Assembly: GCF_049720995.1 (NCBI RefSeq)
Contig: NZ_JBNASF010000015.1
Coordinates: 1-44,453, forward strand
DNA: 44,453 bases
Direction of reading: 5' to 3'
DNA from: Methanothermobacter sp049720995
GTDB lineage: Archaea; Methanobacteriota; Methanobacteria; Methanobacteriales; Methanothermobacteraceae
Both the position numbers and the translations under genes were made by a program. The notes below the pieces were generated by a model that was given only the letters and a program-made list of their open reading frames with translations, searched no databases and had not been told where the DNA came from. Shown here in pieces: positions 23,449 to 32,214 of the stretch (positions within the stretch are counted from its first letter, which is position 1; the number at the start of each line of letters is the position of its first letter).

Positions 23449-25572
23449 TTGAGTCAGGACCAGGAATCAACCGGTAATCTTAGAAGAACTGATAGGAGAA
23501 CACTTGTTCTCATGCTTGTAATATTCGCCACTGGATTTGCCCTTCGGGCCGGTTCGGTTGCCACGGTCCAGGGCGTATACAGTGGGACCTACAGCCAGCC
23601 ATACATGTATGACATGGACTCCTACTATAACCTCAGACTCGCATCCAACCTCCTTGACCATCAGGCCCTCTCAGAGGATGGCTGGGACAGGTACTCATAT
23701 TACCCGCCAGGTGTACCCCTCAATTACCCGCCACTTCTCGCTTACCTCACGATCCTCGTTTACATGATCCTCTCACCATTAACAGGGTTAACTGACCTTG
23801 CATTCTGGCTTCCAGCATTCATAGCACCCCTTGCAGGTGTCCTGGTATTCGCCCTTGCAAGGTCACTTGAATGTGATGACCTTTCATCGGCGGCCGCGGG
23901 TTTTCTGGCGGTTTCTGTACCCTTCTACTTCATGAGGACTGTGCCTGGATTCTATGACACAGACATGTTCAACCTCGTGCTTCCACTGGCTGTGGTACTC
24001 TCACTTCACCTTTCTGTTGAGAAGGGCAGCTGGAGGCATGCGGTCTTTGGAGGAGCTCTTATGGCCCTTTACTCAGCCGCATGGAATGGATGGCAGATAC
24101 TCTACTGTATCCTTGCAGCCAGCGTGATCCTCTCCCGTAGCTTGAGGCGAAGGGAGCCCATTATATTCCTGCTGGTAAGCACGGCCCTCATTGAGGTTAT
24201 TGCTCCCGGCAGCATCCCCTCGATTCTCTCAGGTGCCCTCAGGATACCTGAAGGAGTGAGTTCCGCATACCCCTTCCCCAATCCATATGCCAACATAACG
24301 GAGCTGCAGAGACCTGGACCTGCAGATGCGGTGATGGCCCTCGGACCAGGTCTCCTCCTGGCGGGCACTGCCGGTTTCGGGGCCCTCATAAGGGATCACA
24401 GGAAAGGTTTGATGCTACCTCTGCTGACCCTCTGGACAGTGACAGGGGCGGTTTCAATGCTCTGGGGTATAAGGTTTTCTGAGGTGGCTGCTGTCCCCCT
24501 TCCTGTCACATCTGCACTGTTTCTCAACGAAATCAGGAGAACAGAAATAACAGCGGGTTTCATGGACCTTTCTGACCCAAAATTCAGAAAAGCCCTCCAT
24601 GTGGCTGTGGCGGCCATGGTGGTCCTTCCCTCTTTCCTCATATGCATTGACAGTTACAGTGCACTGCACCCGAGGGTTAATGATGACCTCATGGCCGCGG
24701 CACATTACATAAGGGAGAATACATCCAGCGGTACGGTGGTGATCTGTAACTGGGTCCACGGGCACTTCTTTGCCTTCATGGCTGAGAGGCCTGTAAATTT
24801 TGATGGAAGACTTGCCTACATTGAAACCATTCCCTGGAGGGGTTCTGATTATCCGCTTGATCCCCGGGTTCCCGGGGTTTACAGGGAGTACTGGCAGGAC
24901 AGGGCACTTGCAACATCAGACCCTGTGCTTTCAGCTGAGATCCTCTCAATGCTCGCATCCTCTGGAGATGATGCCTACCTTGAGGTTCTGAAAAATGAAA
25001 ATGACTCTGCAGCTTCAGCCCTAATCCTGGGGGACGTTCTGGGTGTTAAAAGTGCTGAACGCGCTGATTACCTCATGGAGAGGTATGGTTTCCATGAAGA
25101 TGCTGCGAAAAATCTTGCATCCATCCTCAAAAGAAAATCAGATTATGTTCTCGTAACCTACGATCGCCTCATAGACAAGGGTTACTGGATACTCTACTAT
25201 GGAAGCTGGAACTTCACAGGAAAAACAGAGGAACCACTCTACTCCACAGGCACCATCCTCTCAATTGAACCGCTAAGAAGCAGCGACGGCCTTTTATATG
25301 ATGATGGAAGCGTGAAATTCAATGGTATGAATGTTTCGAGGCTTTACCTGGTGAATGGAACTTCAGAGATTATTGAGGGTGACCCTGATTCAGATATCGT
25401 TGCATTCGCACTCCTTGCAAGAAACCGGACCGTTGTTCTCCAGAGGGAGTATGAGAGGTCAATGTTTGTGAGACTTGTGATTCTGGGTGATGGTGGTGGT
25501 GTATTCAGGGCTGTTATGAGGAGCGGGGATGTAACGGTATGGGAGCCTGTTATAAGGAAATTTGAAAAATAG
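23449..25572 (+). CDS. AglB/STT3-like oligosaccharyltransferase with altered WWDYG motif
   Basis: This is a 707-residue multi-span membrane protein of the STT3/AglB family, which transfers lipid-linked oligosaccharides to Asn on secreted proteins. The first-loop acidic motif is YMYDMDS (55-57). The second is YDTDMF (170-172), matching the metal-binding DxD-type motif. ITEL (283-286) sits where the TIxE/SVSE loop is, and IRF (341-343) where the Arg that contacts the acceptor lies. The soluble domain should carry WWDYG but reads NWVHGH (434-439), keeping only the second Trp and the Gly; ERPVNFDGRLAYIE follows as in normal AglB. Start codon TTG, with GAGTGG seven bases upstream. Its position next to sequon-rich pilin genes suggests those as substrates. 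It may be a second, specialised AglB paralogue. Confidence 0.85.
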   Translation: MSQDQESTGNLRRTDRRTLVLMLVIFATGFALRAGSVATVQGVYSGTYSQPYMYDMDSYYNLRLASNLLDHQALSEDGWDRYSYYPPGVPLNYPPLLAYLTILVYMILSPLTGLTDLAFWLPAFIAPLAGVLVFALARSLECDDLSSAAAGFLAVSVPFYFMRTVPGFYDTDMFNLVLPLAVVLSLHLSVEKGSWRHAVFGGALMALYSAAWNGWQILYCILAASVILSRSLRRREPIIFLLVSTALIEVIAPGSIPSILSGALRIPEGVSSAYPFPNPYANITELQRPGPADAVMALGPGLLLAGTAGFGALIRDHRKGLMLPLLTLWTVTGAVSMLWGIRFSEVAAVPLPVTSALFLNEIRRTEITAGFMDLSDPKFRKALHVAVAAMVVLPSFLICIDSYSALHPRVNDDLMAAAHYIRENTSSGTVVICNWVHGHFFAFMAERPVNFDGRLAYIETIPWRGSDYPLDPRVPGVYREYWQDRALATSDPVLSAEILSMLASSGDDAYLEVLKNENDSAASALILGDVLGVKSAERADYLMERYGFHEDAAKNLASILKRKSDYVLVTYDRLIDKGYWILYYGSWNFTGKTEEPLYSTGTILSIEPLRSSDGLLYDDGSVKFNGMNVSRLYLVNGTSEIIEGDPDSDIVAFALLARNRTVVLQREYERSMFVRLVILGDGGGVFRAVMRSGDVTVWEPVIRKFEK

Positions 25573-25582
25573 GTTAAAGGAA

Positions 25583-27178
25583 TCAAGATTCCCTGTTTTC
25601 AAATGCCGCCTTCAGGAATGATACGAAAAGTGGGTGCGCCCTGTTTGGTCTTGATTTGAACTCAGGGTGGAACTGGCATCCCAGGAACCATGGGTGATCC
25701 CTGATTTCAACAATCTCCACCAGAAACTCGTCGGGTGATGTCCCTGAAATCACAAGGCCCTTATCCTCAAGTTCATCCCTGAATTCATTGTTCAGCTCAA
25801 ACCTGTGCCTGTGCCTCTCAGTTACAAGTTCCTCCCCGTAGGCCTCATGGGCGAGGGTGCCCTCCCTGACCCTGCACTCATAGGAGCCGAGCCGCATGGT
25901 TCCACCCATCTTCCTTATCCTCTTCTGCTCCTCCATCATGTCAATCACAGGGTAGGGTGTGTCCTGGTCGAACTCTGTACTGTTGGCGCCCTCCATCCCA
26001 TTGAGCCTTGCAAACTCTATCACCATGCACTGCATCCCCAGGCATATGCCGAAGATGGGAATCTTCTCCTGAAGGGCGAATCTCACAGCATCGAGTTTTC
26101 CTGAGATACCCCTCTCACCGAAGCCGCCCGGGATCAGTATGGAGTCAAGGTGTCTGAGTTCATCCACACTGAAGTTATCATCGGCACTTATCCATTCAAT
26201 TTCAACGCGGATTCCCAGGTGGGCTGCGGCGTGCCTGAGGGCCTCCCTTATGCTTATGTAGGAGTCCTCAAGTTCCACGTACTTGCCCACTATTCCAACT
26301 GTCACCACCGGCTCATCTATCATGAGGGATTCCACGATTTTTCTCCACTCCTTAAGATCCGCCCCTCCCTCAACATCCAGTTCTATCCTCCTCACTATGT
26401 ATTCACCGACATTTTCACTGTCAAGGACCAGGGGGACCTCATATATGGATGATGCGTCTGGGGCGTTTACGACCGCCTCCTCCTCAACGTCACAGAAGTG
26501 GGCTATCTTCTTTTTGAGTGATGAGTCTATGGACATCTCACTGCGGCAGATTATCATATCGGGGTTTATACCCGTACTCCTGAGCTCCTTTGTGCTGTGC
26601 TGTGTTGGCTTTGTCTTGAATTCCCCTGCAGCCCGCAGATATGGTACATAGGTTACATGGACGAACATGACATTCTCATGGCCCTCCTCATTCCTCAACT
26701 GCCTCAGAGCCTCCAGGAACGGCTGTCCCTCTATGTCACCCACGGTTCCGCCCACCTCAACCAGGACGACTTCGGCCCCGCTTTTATCTGCAATCCCCCT
26801 TATCATGGATTTGATCTCATCGGTGATGTGGGGTATTATCTGCACACATGAGCCCAGGTAGTCGCCGGACCTCTCCTTGTTGATGACAGACATGTAAACC
26901 TTACCGGTGGTTATGTTGGCCTCACCGGGAAGGTCTGAGTCCAGGAAGCGCTCGTAGTGGCCCAGGTCAAGGTCAGTCTCCATACCATCATCGGTAACAA
27001 AGACCTCACCGTGCTGGTAGGGGTTGAGGGTCCCCGAGTCCCAGTTGAGATAGGGGTCTATCTTGATGGCTGTCACGGAAAGCCCGTATGATCTCAGTAT
27101 CCTTCCAATTGATGCTGCTGTTATCCCCTTGCCTATGGAACTTACAACTCCTCCTGTTACAACAATGTACTTGGCCAG
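25583..27178 (-). CDS. CTP synthase (PyrG)
   Basis: This enzyme makes CTP from UTP, glutamine and ATP, the last step of pyrimidine synthesis. The N-terminal synthetase domain starts KYIVVTGGVVSSIGKGI with the P-loop, followed by IKIDPYLNWD and LDLGHYERF. The C-terminal class I glutaminase has GGFGERG, the nucleophile Cys in FGICLGMQ, and His/Glu in CQFHPEF. It is full length at about 531 residues. The start is unusual: no ATG exists at the N-terminus. A TTG at 27185-27187 directly abuts AGGAG with no spacing, whereas a CTG at 27176-27178 lies eight bases behind GGAGT and would give MAKYIVVTGG, the usual family beginning. I use the CTG with caution. Confidence 0.97.
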   Translation of the reverse strand: MAKYIVVTGGVVSSIGKGITAASIGRILRSYGLSVTAIKIDPYLNWDSGTLNPYQHGEVFVTDDGMETDLDLGHYERFLDSDLPGEANITTGKVYMSVINKERSGDYLGSCVQIIPHITDEIKSMIRGIADKSGAEVVLVEVGGTVGDIEGQPFLEALRQLRNEEGHENVMFVHVTYVPYLRAAGEFKTKPTQHSTKELRSTGINPDMIICRSEMSIDSSLKKKIAHFCDVEEEAVVNAPDASSIYEVPLVLDSENVGEYIVRRIELDVEGGADLKEWRKIVESLMIDEPVVTVGIVGKYVELEDSYISIREALRHAAAHLGIRVEIEWISADDNFSVDELRHLDSILIPGGFGERGISGKLDAVRFALQEKIPIFGICLGMQCMVIEFARLNGMEGANSTEFDQDTPYPVIDMMEEQKRIRKMGGTMRLGSYECRVREGTLAHEAYGEELVTERHRHRFELNNEFRDELEDKGLVISGTSPDEFLVEIVEIRDHPWFLGCQFHPEFKSRPNRAHPLFVSFLKAAFENRES

Positions 27179-27268
27179 ATGAACCAACTCCTGATTGGTT
27201 TAATAAGATTAATGAAAATAGTCTATGTGGCTCATAGGTATTAAAAATTCGTACCCTGAAGCCAGAAC

Positions 27269-28450
27269 CTAGAGGGTTTTCATTACCTCTATGAGTCTGT
27301 GACCCTCCTCAAGGCCCAGTGAGCCCTCTCTGACGGAAAATTCATCGTATGATTTTACAGAATCAGGTTCAATACCATCACCTGCAAGTATGCAGGGTAC
27401 AGGGTCAGGTACATGGGTTTTCACCTCAACTGGTGTTGGGTGGTCTGGAAGCACGGATATCCTGCAATCGTATTCTGTCATACCATCAAGTATCCTTCCA
27501 AGCACGAAGCGGTCTATGTTCTCTATTGCCCTTATCTTCTCCTCAACGTCACCTGCGTGTCCAGCCTCGTCGGGTGCCTCCACATGGACAAAGAGGAAGT
27601 CGTATTCCTCGAGAGCCGCTGCGGCGTACCTCCCCTTGGCCCTGTAGTCGGTGTCAAGGTAGCCTGTTGCGCCGGGGACATGGATGTTCTTCAGGCCCGC
27701 ATACACACCAAGGCCCTTTATCAGGTCAACGGCTGTTATTGTGGCGCCCTTCAGACCATATTTCTCAGTGAATGGTTCCATCGATGGTCTGGTGCCCTGG
27801 CCCCAGAGCCATATCATGTTTGCTGGCCTCTTTCCCCTGGCAATCCTTTCATGGTTGACCCTGTGTGATTCAAGTACCTCCCTTGAGCCGAGCATGAGCT
27901 CCCTTATATGGTCTGCCTCAGGTGACCCCCCTGGAAGGTGCTGGTCCAGGGGTTCGCCCACGATGTCATGGGGGGGTTCGACTCGCACATCGGTATAACC
28001 GGCTCCCGTGATGACAAAGAGGTTCCTGTAGCTCACTCCTGGATAGAATCTTCCCGGGGTTTCAAGGTGGGTGTTGAGGGTATCTATGAGCTCTGCTGCA
28101 TCATCTGTTTCAATGTGGTCAGCGTTAAAGTCCACTATCCTCTCATCTGCGTTTATCAGGTTGCATCTGAATGCAACGTCCCTGGTTGAGAGCTCCACGC
28201 CTATACTTGCAGCTTCGAGGGGTCCTCTCCCTGTGTAGTACCTTCTGGGGCTGTAACCCATTATGCTGAGGTTAGCAACATCTGAGCCTGCCTCCATACC
28301 TTCGGGTACTGTCCTGAGGAGTCCGCATGCGCCTTCAGATGCAAGCTGGTCCATGTTGGGTTTATCCGCAACCTGGAGCGGTGTCCTGCCATCAAGTTCA
28401 TCAAGGGGATAATCTGCCATTCCATCTCCAACAAGAATAACATACTTCAT
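27269..28450 (-). CDS. Cofactor-independent phosphoglycerate mutase (ApgM)
   Basis: This enzyme interconverts 3- and 2-phosphoglycerate in gluconeogenesis/glycolysis without 2,3-bisphosphoglycerate. The 393-residue protein belongs to the archaeal ApgM branch of the alkaline phosphatase superfamily: MKYVILVGDGMADYP (metal Asp), SDVANLSIMGY (nucleophile Ser region), HVEAPDEAGHAGD and VLPDHPTP (metal His/Asp). AGTGA lies five bases before the ATG at 28450. Upstream, a duplicated copy of this initiation region encodes a 12-residue peptide whose stop overlaps this ribosome binding site. Confidence 0.96.
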   Translation of the reverse strand: MKYVILVGDGMADYPLDELDGRTPLQVADKPNMDQLASEGACGLLRTVPEGMEAGSDVANLSIMGYSPRRYYTGRGPLEAASIGVELSTRDVAFRCNLINADERIVDFNADHIETDDAAELIDTLNTHLETPGRFYPGVSYRNLFVITGAGYTDVRVEPPHDIVGEPLDQHLPGGSPEADHIRELMLGSREVLESHRVNHERIARGKRPANMIWLWGQGTRPSMEPFTEKYGLKGATITAVDLIKGLGVYAGLKNIHVPGATGYLDTDYRAKGRYAAAALEEYDFLFVHVEAPDEAGHAGDVEEKIRAIENIDRFVLGRILDGMTEYDCRISVLPDHPTPVEVKTHVPDPVPCILAGDGIEPDSVKSYDEFSVREGSLGLEEGHRLIEVMKTL

Positions 28451-28520
28451 GATAATCACTGCAATGGATTGAAATATCCAGTAACGTACTTCATTATCAT
28501 CACTGTAATGGATTAAAAAA
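28441..28520 (-). repeat. Duplicated translation-initiation region before apgM
   Basis: The stretch 28441-28475 (covering the apgM ATG, its SD and upstream bases) is repeated at 28485-28519, 44 bases upstream of the gene, with about 80 percent identity. Both copies contain TACTTCAT and CACTGYAATGGATT (plus strand). Read as mRNA, each has AGTGAT, an ATG and codons for M-K-Y-V. Confidence 0.75.
28456..28494 (-). CDS. Putative 12-residue leader peptide upstream of apgM
   Basis: The ATG at 28492-28494 is preceded by AGTGATGATA and opens MKYVTGYFNPLQ, whose first four residues equal those of ApgM. Its TGA (28456-28458) lies inside the apgM ribosome binding site AGTGATT. It is a candidate translated leader that could couple to or modulate apgM translation, or just a relic of the duplication. 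Confidence 0.35.
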   Translation of the reverse strand: MKYVTGYFNPLQ

Positions 28521-28532
28521 CATGAAAAACCG

Positions 28533-29558
28533 TTATCTGATACCTCTGTGCCTACGCCATATGGTGAGGGTGTCTGTTAGCATGGCCGAGGCTGTCTCCA
28601 GTGAACCTGCACCCCTCCCAACGGCTGTGACCTCACCTGCAAGGTCGGTCCTGAGGGTTGCCATGTTGAGTGTCCCGTCAACAGCGTAGGGGGACCCCAT
28701 CCTCACGAGCCTCGGGCCCACCTCCAGTTTATCATCCGATATCTCAGCAATGAGCTTTATGAGGTAACCCTCCTGGCCTGCCAGTTCAATGGCCCCCTGG
28801 GTTATGCCAGTGATGCCCTCCACACTGACATCCCTGAGGGTGCATGGCCTCCCGAGGATTGCATTGGCGAGTATCACCGCCTTGCATGCAGCGTCCGTAC
28901 CCTCAACATCCTGTGCAGGGTTGGTCTCTGCTATACCAAGTTCCTGTGCCTCAAGGAGGGCCTGCTCATAGGATGAACCCTCTGAGGTCATCCTTGAGAG
29001 TATGAAGTTTGTGGTTCCGTTCAGTATCCCTATCACCGATTCTATGCTGCAGGATGTGAGGGTCTCCCTTGCAAGGTTTATTATGGGCATGGCCCCACCA
29101 ACCGACGCCTCGAACATGAGCTCAGCGCCGACCTCCAGGGAGAGCTCCATGAGTTCAGAGTAAAAGAGTGCCAGGTGCCCCTTATTGGATGTTACAACGT
29201 GTTTCCCATCGCCAAGGGCCTTCATGAGGAGTGACCTGCCGGGTTCACCATCCGTTATGCTTGTGGGGGTTGCCTCAACCAGGCAGTCGTATTCGACCTC
29301 ATCCAGGAGTTCAAGGCCGCTCATACCCTCGTATCCATCGGGGTGTGTGCCCACACCCTCCCTCTTCTTGTGTTTTAGGATTTCAGCTATATCAAGGCCG
29401 TTTCTATCATTGATGGCCCCTGATGAATCTGCAACCCCTGTGAAGGTTAGCTCTAAACCATATCTTTTTTTTAAGTATTCACCCTTGAGCTGGGCCGCCC
29501 TGAGGAAGCCCTGACCCACCGCTCCAAGACCAACTAGACATATCCTCACTCTTATCAC
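28533..29558 (-). CDS. Homoserine dehydrogenase
   Basis: This NAD(P)H-dependent reductase converts aspartate semialdehyde to homoserine in threonine/methionine synthesis. It is a 341-residue short form without kinase or ACT domain. The Rossmann motif GLGAVGQG is at 9-16, VVTSNKGHLA in the middle (Lys), GGAMPIINLARETL, ILNGTTNFILSRM and EVEGTDAA-like VEGTDAACKAVIL (catalytic Asp/Lys region). The start is ambiguous: GTG at 29558 (GAGG seven bases upstream) or GTG at 29549 (GGGGT seven bases upstream). The ACT-domain gene ends two bases before it and likely supplies allosteric control. Confidence 0.95.
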   Translation of the reverse strand: MIRVRICLVGLGAVGQGFLRAAQLKGEYLKKRYGLELTFTGVADSSGAINDRNGLDIAEILKHKKREGVGTHPDGYEGMSGLELLDEVEYDCLVEATPTSITDGEPGRSLLMKALGDGKHVVTSNKGHLALFYSELMELSLEVGAELMFEASVGGAMPIINLARETLTSCSIESVIGILNGTTNFILSRMTSEGSSYEQALLEAQELGIAETNPAQDVEGTDAACKAVILANAILGRPCTLRDVSVEGITGITQGAIELAGQEGYLIKLIAEISDDKLEVGPRLVRMGSPYAVDGTLNMATLRTDLAGEVTAVGRGAGSLETASAMLTDTLTIWRRHRGIR

Positions 29559-29560
29559 CC

Positions 29561-30040
29561 CTAGACCTCTGTTATGAGGAGGAGGTCATGTCTGGCGGCG
29601 GCCTCCTGAATCCTCTCAAGGACCATCTCCCTGGTTCCATGCTGGACCTCAACGGTTATCCTGGCTGACTGTCTTTCCCCGGACATTCTGAGGGAAAGGT
29701 CAGACACTGATGCTCCTCTGACGCTGTTTATTGATTCCACAGCCTCATGGAGGTCTCCCTCTGAGATTTCACCTATCAGTATGCTTGTGAATTTTTCCCT
29801 CAGGGGGGCGCCGTCCATCTCGATTATGTTAACACCCCGCTCCTGAAGTTTGCTGATGGCGGCGTCAAGGGTTTCCCTGTCACCCTCCACTGTGAGCTGC
29901 ACCGGTACCACTGGCCCGTATTCACGGTCCCTCTCATGTATAACAGTCACTATATTGGCGCCGGAACTTCCCAGGGGTTCCAGTACAGATAAAAGTTGCC
30001 CGGGGGCATCCCGGAGTTCAATCACCAGGTTTAACCGCAT
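29561..30040 (-). CDS. ACT-domain protein, probable regulator of homoserine dehydrogenase
   Basis: This 159-residue protein has an N-terminal ACT domain (LNLVIELRDAPGQLLSVLEPLGSSGANI) and a second ACT-like half (FTSILIGEISEGDLHEAVESINSVRGASV). ACT domains bind amino acids. Since the next gene is a homoserine dehydrogenase lacking its own ACT domain, I infer a separate regulatory subunit for threonine-type feedback. The ATG at 30040 is selected because AGGTG lies six bases upstream, within the end of the GatC-like gene. Confidence 0.85.
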   Translation of the reverse strand: MRLNLVIELRDAPGQLLSVLEPLGSSGANIVTVIHERDREYGPVVPVQLTVEGDRETLDAAISKLQERGVNIIEMDGAPLREKFTSILIGEISEGDLHEAVESINSVRGASVSDLSLRMSGERQSARITVEVQHGTREMVLERIQEAAARHDLLLITEV

Positions 30041-30049
30041 CCTTAACAC

Positions 30050-30265
30050 CTACTGGGTCCATTCACCCCTCTCAACAACTATGTTGCCGTCCTCATCAAC
30101 CGGGGCGTTTCTGAGGATCTTCTCAGGGTCAGTCTTCTCAACCTCATCCTCACTTGTCCTGTTAAGGTTATCAACGATGTAATATGTTTCCTCAAGTTCA
30201 GGGACGTCTTCAAGTGCCCTTGAGAATTCCTCGAGGATCTTCTCAGCCTCTTTCTCTATCTTCAT
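30050..30265 (-). CDS. GatC-like small protein
   Basis: This 71-residue acidic protein is like subunit C of the Asp-tRNA(Asn)/Glu-tRNA(Gln) amidotransferase: an N-terminal helix (EKEAEKILEEFSRALEDVPE), TYYIVDNLNRT, then the conserved RNAPVDEDGNIVVERGEW ending. GatC stabilises GatA in the trimer. It is not adjacent to gatA or gatB here; instead it leads the ACT-hom operon. GGAGG lies eight bases before the ATG. Confidence 0.8.
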   Translation of the reverse strand: MKIEKEAEKILEEFSRALEDVPELEETYYIVDNLNRTSEDEVEKTDPEKILRNAPVDEDGNIVVERGEWTQ

Positions 30266-30329
30266 GCTGGATTCCTCCCGTGATGGGTAATCGTGAATAT
30301 GAACATGTGAGTCTACTATTGATTTGAAG

Positions 30330-30342
30330 TGATATAAATGCT
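30330..30342 (-). promoter_or_regulatory. TATA box for the gatC-like/ACT/hom operon
   Basis: On the minus strand this reads AGCATTTATATCA, about 70 bases before the ATG at 30265. Confidence 0.5.
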
Positions 30343-30384
30343 TAGATTAGACCTGGTACCTGGTGGGGCGAACCAGTGATGGGA

Positions 30385-31803
30385 TCATCCCTGGAAGACC
30401 CCACCTTCATTCATGAGTCTCCTCATGAAGGCCTCATGGTCAAATCCAGGGAGCACCCTCCTTCTAAGTATCCGATCAACTCCTGAACCGTACTGGGCGG
30501 CCTTCTTGGGCCTCTTTGCAATGTACCCGGGGACCCCCATCTCAGCCGCCACATCCCTGAGGATGTGCTTTCTCATCTCATCATCGGGACCGGTTATCTT
30601 GAGGCATGTGGGGACCCTGAGGGCTGCCCCAATGACCTCCAGGTCAAGGAAGGGGACCCTGAGTTCCACCGAGTTTGCCATTGTAACAGCGTCATCCCTT
30701 TCAAGGTTGACACGGTACATGTTTTCCAAATCATGCCTGAGGGCCTCTTCAATGTTTCCCTCCTCCAGGAGCCTCCTGTAGCGGTGGTAGCCTGCGAAGA
30801 GCTCATCAGCTCCCTGACCTGAAAATATGACTCTGAAGCCTGCAGCCGATGCCTCCCTGGATGCAAGGTAGAGGGGTGTGGCAATGGCGATCTGAATGGG
30901 ACTGTACACCTCAATTGCACGGAGGACATGGGGGAGGGCACTCCTCACAGCCTCCTCTGTAACATCAATTACCTGGAGGTCCATGTCAAGGTCCTCTGCT
31001 GCCCTTGATGCGAATTCAAGATCCGCTGATCCCGGCGTACCCACGGTGTAGAGGGTTATGTCCAGGTATTCGCTGAGGATCACCGCAAGGAGGGTGCTGT
31101 CCACACCACCTGAGAATACGAGTGCGGCCTTCCTGAGTCCCCTGGTCCTCTTTTTTACCGACTCCATGATGGCAGATTTCAGGAGGCCCTTAAGTTCCGT
31201 GGGGTTTTCAGTGCATTTTCCAGGCCGGGGAAGTCCCCGCAGCTTCACCATCCCACCATTTATAATTGCGTGTCCCGGTGGAAGACTCTCCACATCCCTC
31301 AGGCCTATACTCCAGAGGGCCTTTCTCTCTGATGCAAAGACCTCCCCGGCATGGTAGAGGGGCTTAACACCAACAGGGTCCCTCACTGCCGCAAGGTTCT
31401 CACCATCGGTGTAGATGAAGGCATAGTCCCCATCTAGTTCACCGACGGCAAAGCGGATTGCATCCTCAAGGTCGCCTCCGTGGCCCTCTATGAGGTCCAG
31501 TATGATGTGGGCGTCACTCCCTCCAGAGGGGGGTTCATGACTGTAGATTTCACCGTTGAAGACCAGGATGCCGTCACCTGCAACCGGCTGGGGTCCGCCC
31601 ACTATTGAGAGGAGGTTGTGTCCCAGTGCAATGTCCTCTGAGGGCGGTGCCTCAATCACATCCTCCCCCGCACCGGTTTTTATGGTGATCCTGCTGTCAT
31701 GGTAGAGGCCCCTTGCATCAGGGCCCCTGTGTCCAATCGTTCCGAGCATTGCGGCGACCCTGTCCCTGGCGCCCGGTCCCCTGAAACCTGCTATGCCGCA
31801 CAT
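30385..31803 (-). CDS. Asparagine synthetase, glutamine-hydrolysing
   Basis: This enzyme makes Asn from Asp, ATP and glutamine. The 472-residue protein begins MCGIAGF, with Cys2 as the glutaminase nucleophile after Met removal, which fixes the start at 31803. NGEIYSH and GDYAFIY belong to the Ntn glutaminase domain. The synthetase domain has PP-loop VFSGGVDSTLL, GTPGSADLEFA, SGQGADELFAGYHRY and RVPFLDLEVI. It is shorter than bacterial AsnB (about 550 residues) because the C-terminus is trimmed, as in other archaea. It follows the flavoprotein gene by 18 bases and probably shares its promoter. Confidence 0.95.
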   Translation of the reverse strand: MCGIAGFRGPGARDRVAAMLGTIGHRGPDARGLYHDSRITIKTGAGEDVIEAPPSEDIALGHNLLSIVGGPQPVAGDGILVFNGEIYSHEPPSGGSDAHIILDLIEGHGGDLEDAIRFAVGELDGDYAFIYTDGENLAAVRDPVGVKPLYHAGEVFASERKALWSIGLRDVESLPPGHAIINGGMVKLRGLPRPGKCTENPTELKGLLKSAIMESVKKRTRGLRKAALVFSGGVDSTLLAVILSEYLDITLYTVGTPGSADLEFASRAAEDLDMDLQVIDVTEEAVRSALPHVLRAIEVYSPIQIAIATPLYLASREASAAGFRVIFSGQGADELFAGYHRYRRLLEEGNIEEALRHDLENMYRVNLERDDAVTMANSVELRVPFLDLEVIGAALRVPTCLKITGPDDEMRKHILRDVAAEMGVPGYIAKRPKKAAQYGSGVDRILRRRVLPGFDHEAFMRRLMNEGGVFQG

Positions 31804-31821
31804 CCATTTCACTCTGGAGCT

Positions 31822-32214
31822 TCAGGCAACCTTTTCACCGGCCTCTGGGCCCGGTTTTACTGAGTATATTTCCTCAACCGTCATGAGTATGGCGGATTTT
31901 GGTTCGAGTTCTGTCATGACGTTCTGGGCCCATTCAACGACCATGTCAAAGTATTTGCCTGATTTGAATATCTCGACTGTGCCCTTGAACTGGTATGGGC
32001 ATTCCCTGGCGTTCTGTGGTATCAGTGCAATCTTGGGGTTTTCATGGAGGTTTCTTATTGTCTTTTTCATGTAGTTGTCTGCAATGAGGATGGTCTTCTC
32101 ATCAAGTGGCCTTGCGAATCCTATGGGGACCACGTTTGGTGTGCCCTCCTCATCGGCGGTTGCGACAAAAACGAGTTCCTTTTCGATGGCATCCATCATC
32201 TCACGACTCATCAT
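31822..32214 (-). CDS. FMN-binding pyridoxamine oxidase-like protein
   Basis: This 130-residue split-barrel flavoprotein is of the pyridoxamine 5'-phosphate oxidase-like group. The N-terminus (MMDAIEKELVFVATADEEGTPNVVPIGFA) is the typical first helix and strands, and IADNYMKKTIRNLHENPKIAL is the conserved FMN-contacting region. Substrate unknown; such proteins reduce flavins or bind F420/FMN. CGGTG lies seven bases before the first ATG. It is the first gene of a unit with asnB. Confidence 0.88.
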   Translation of the reverse strand: MMSREMMDAIEKELVFVATADEEGTPNVVPIGFARPLDEKTILIADNYMKKTIRNLHENPKIALIPQNARECPYQFKGTVEIFKSGKYFDMVVEWAQNVMTELEPKSAILMTVEEIYSVKPGPEAGEKVA

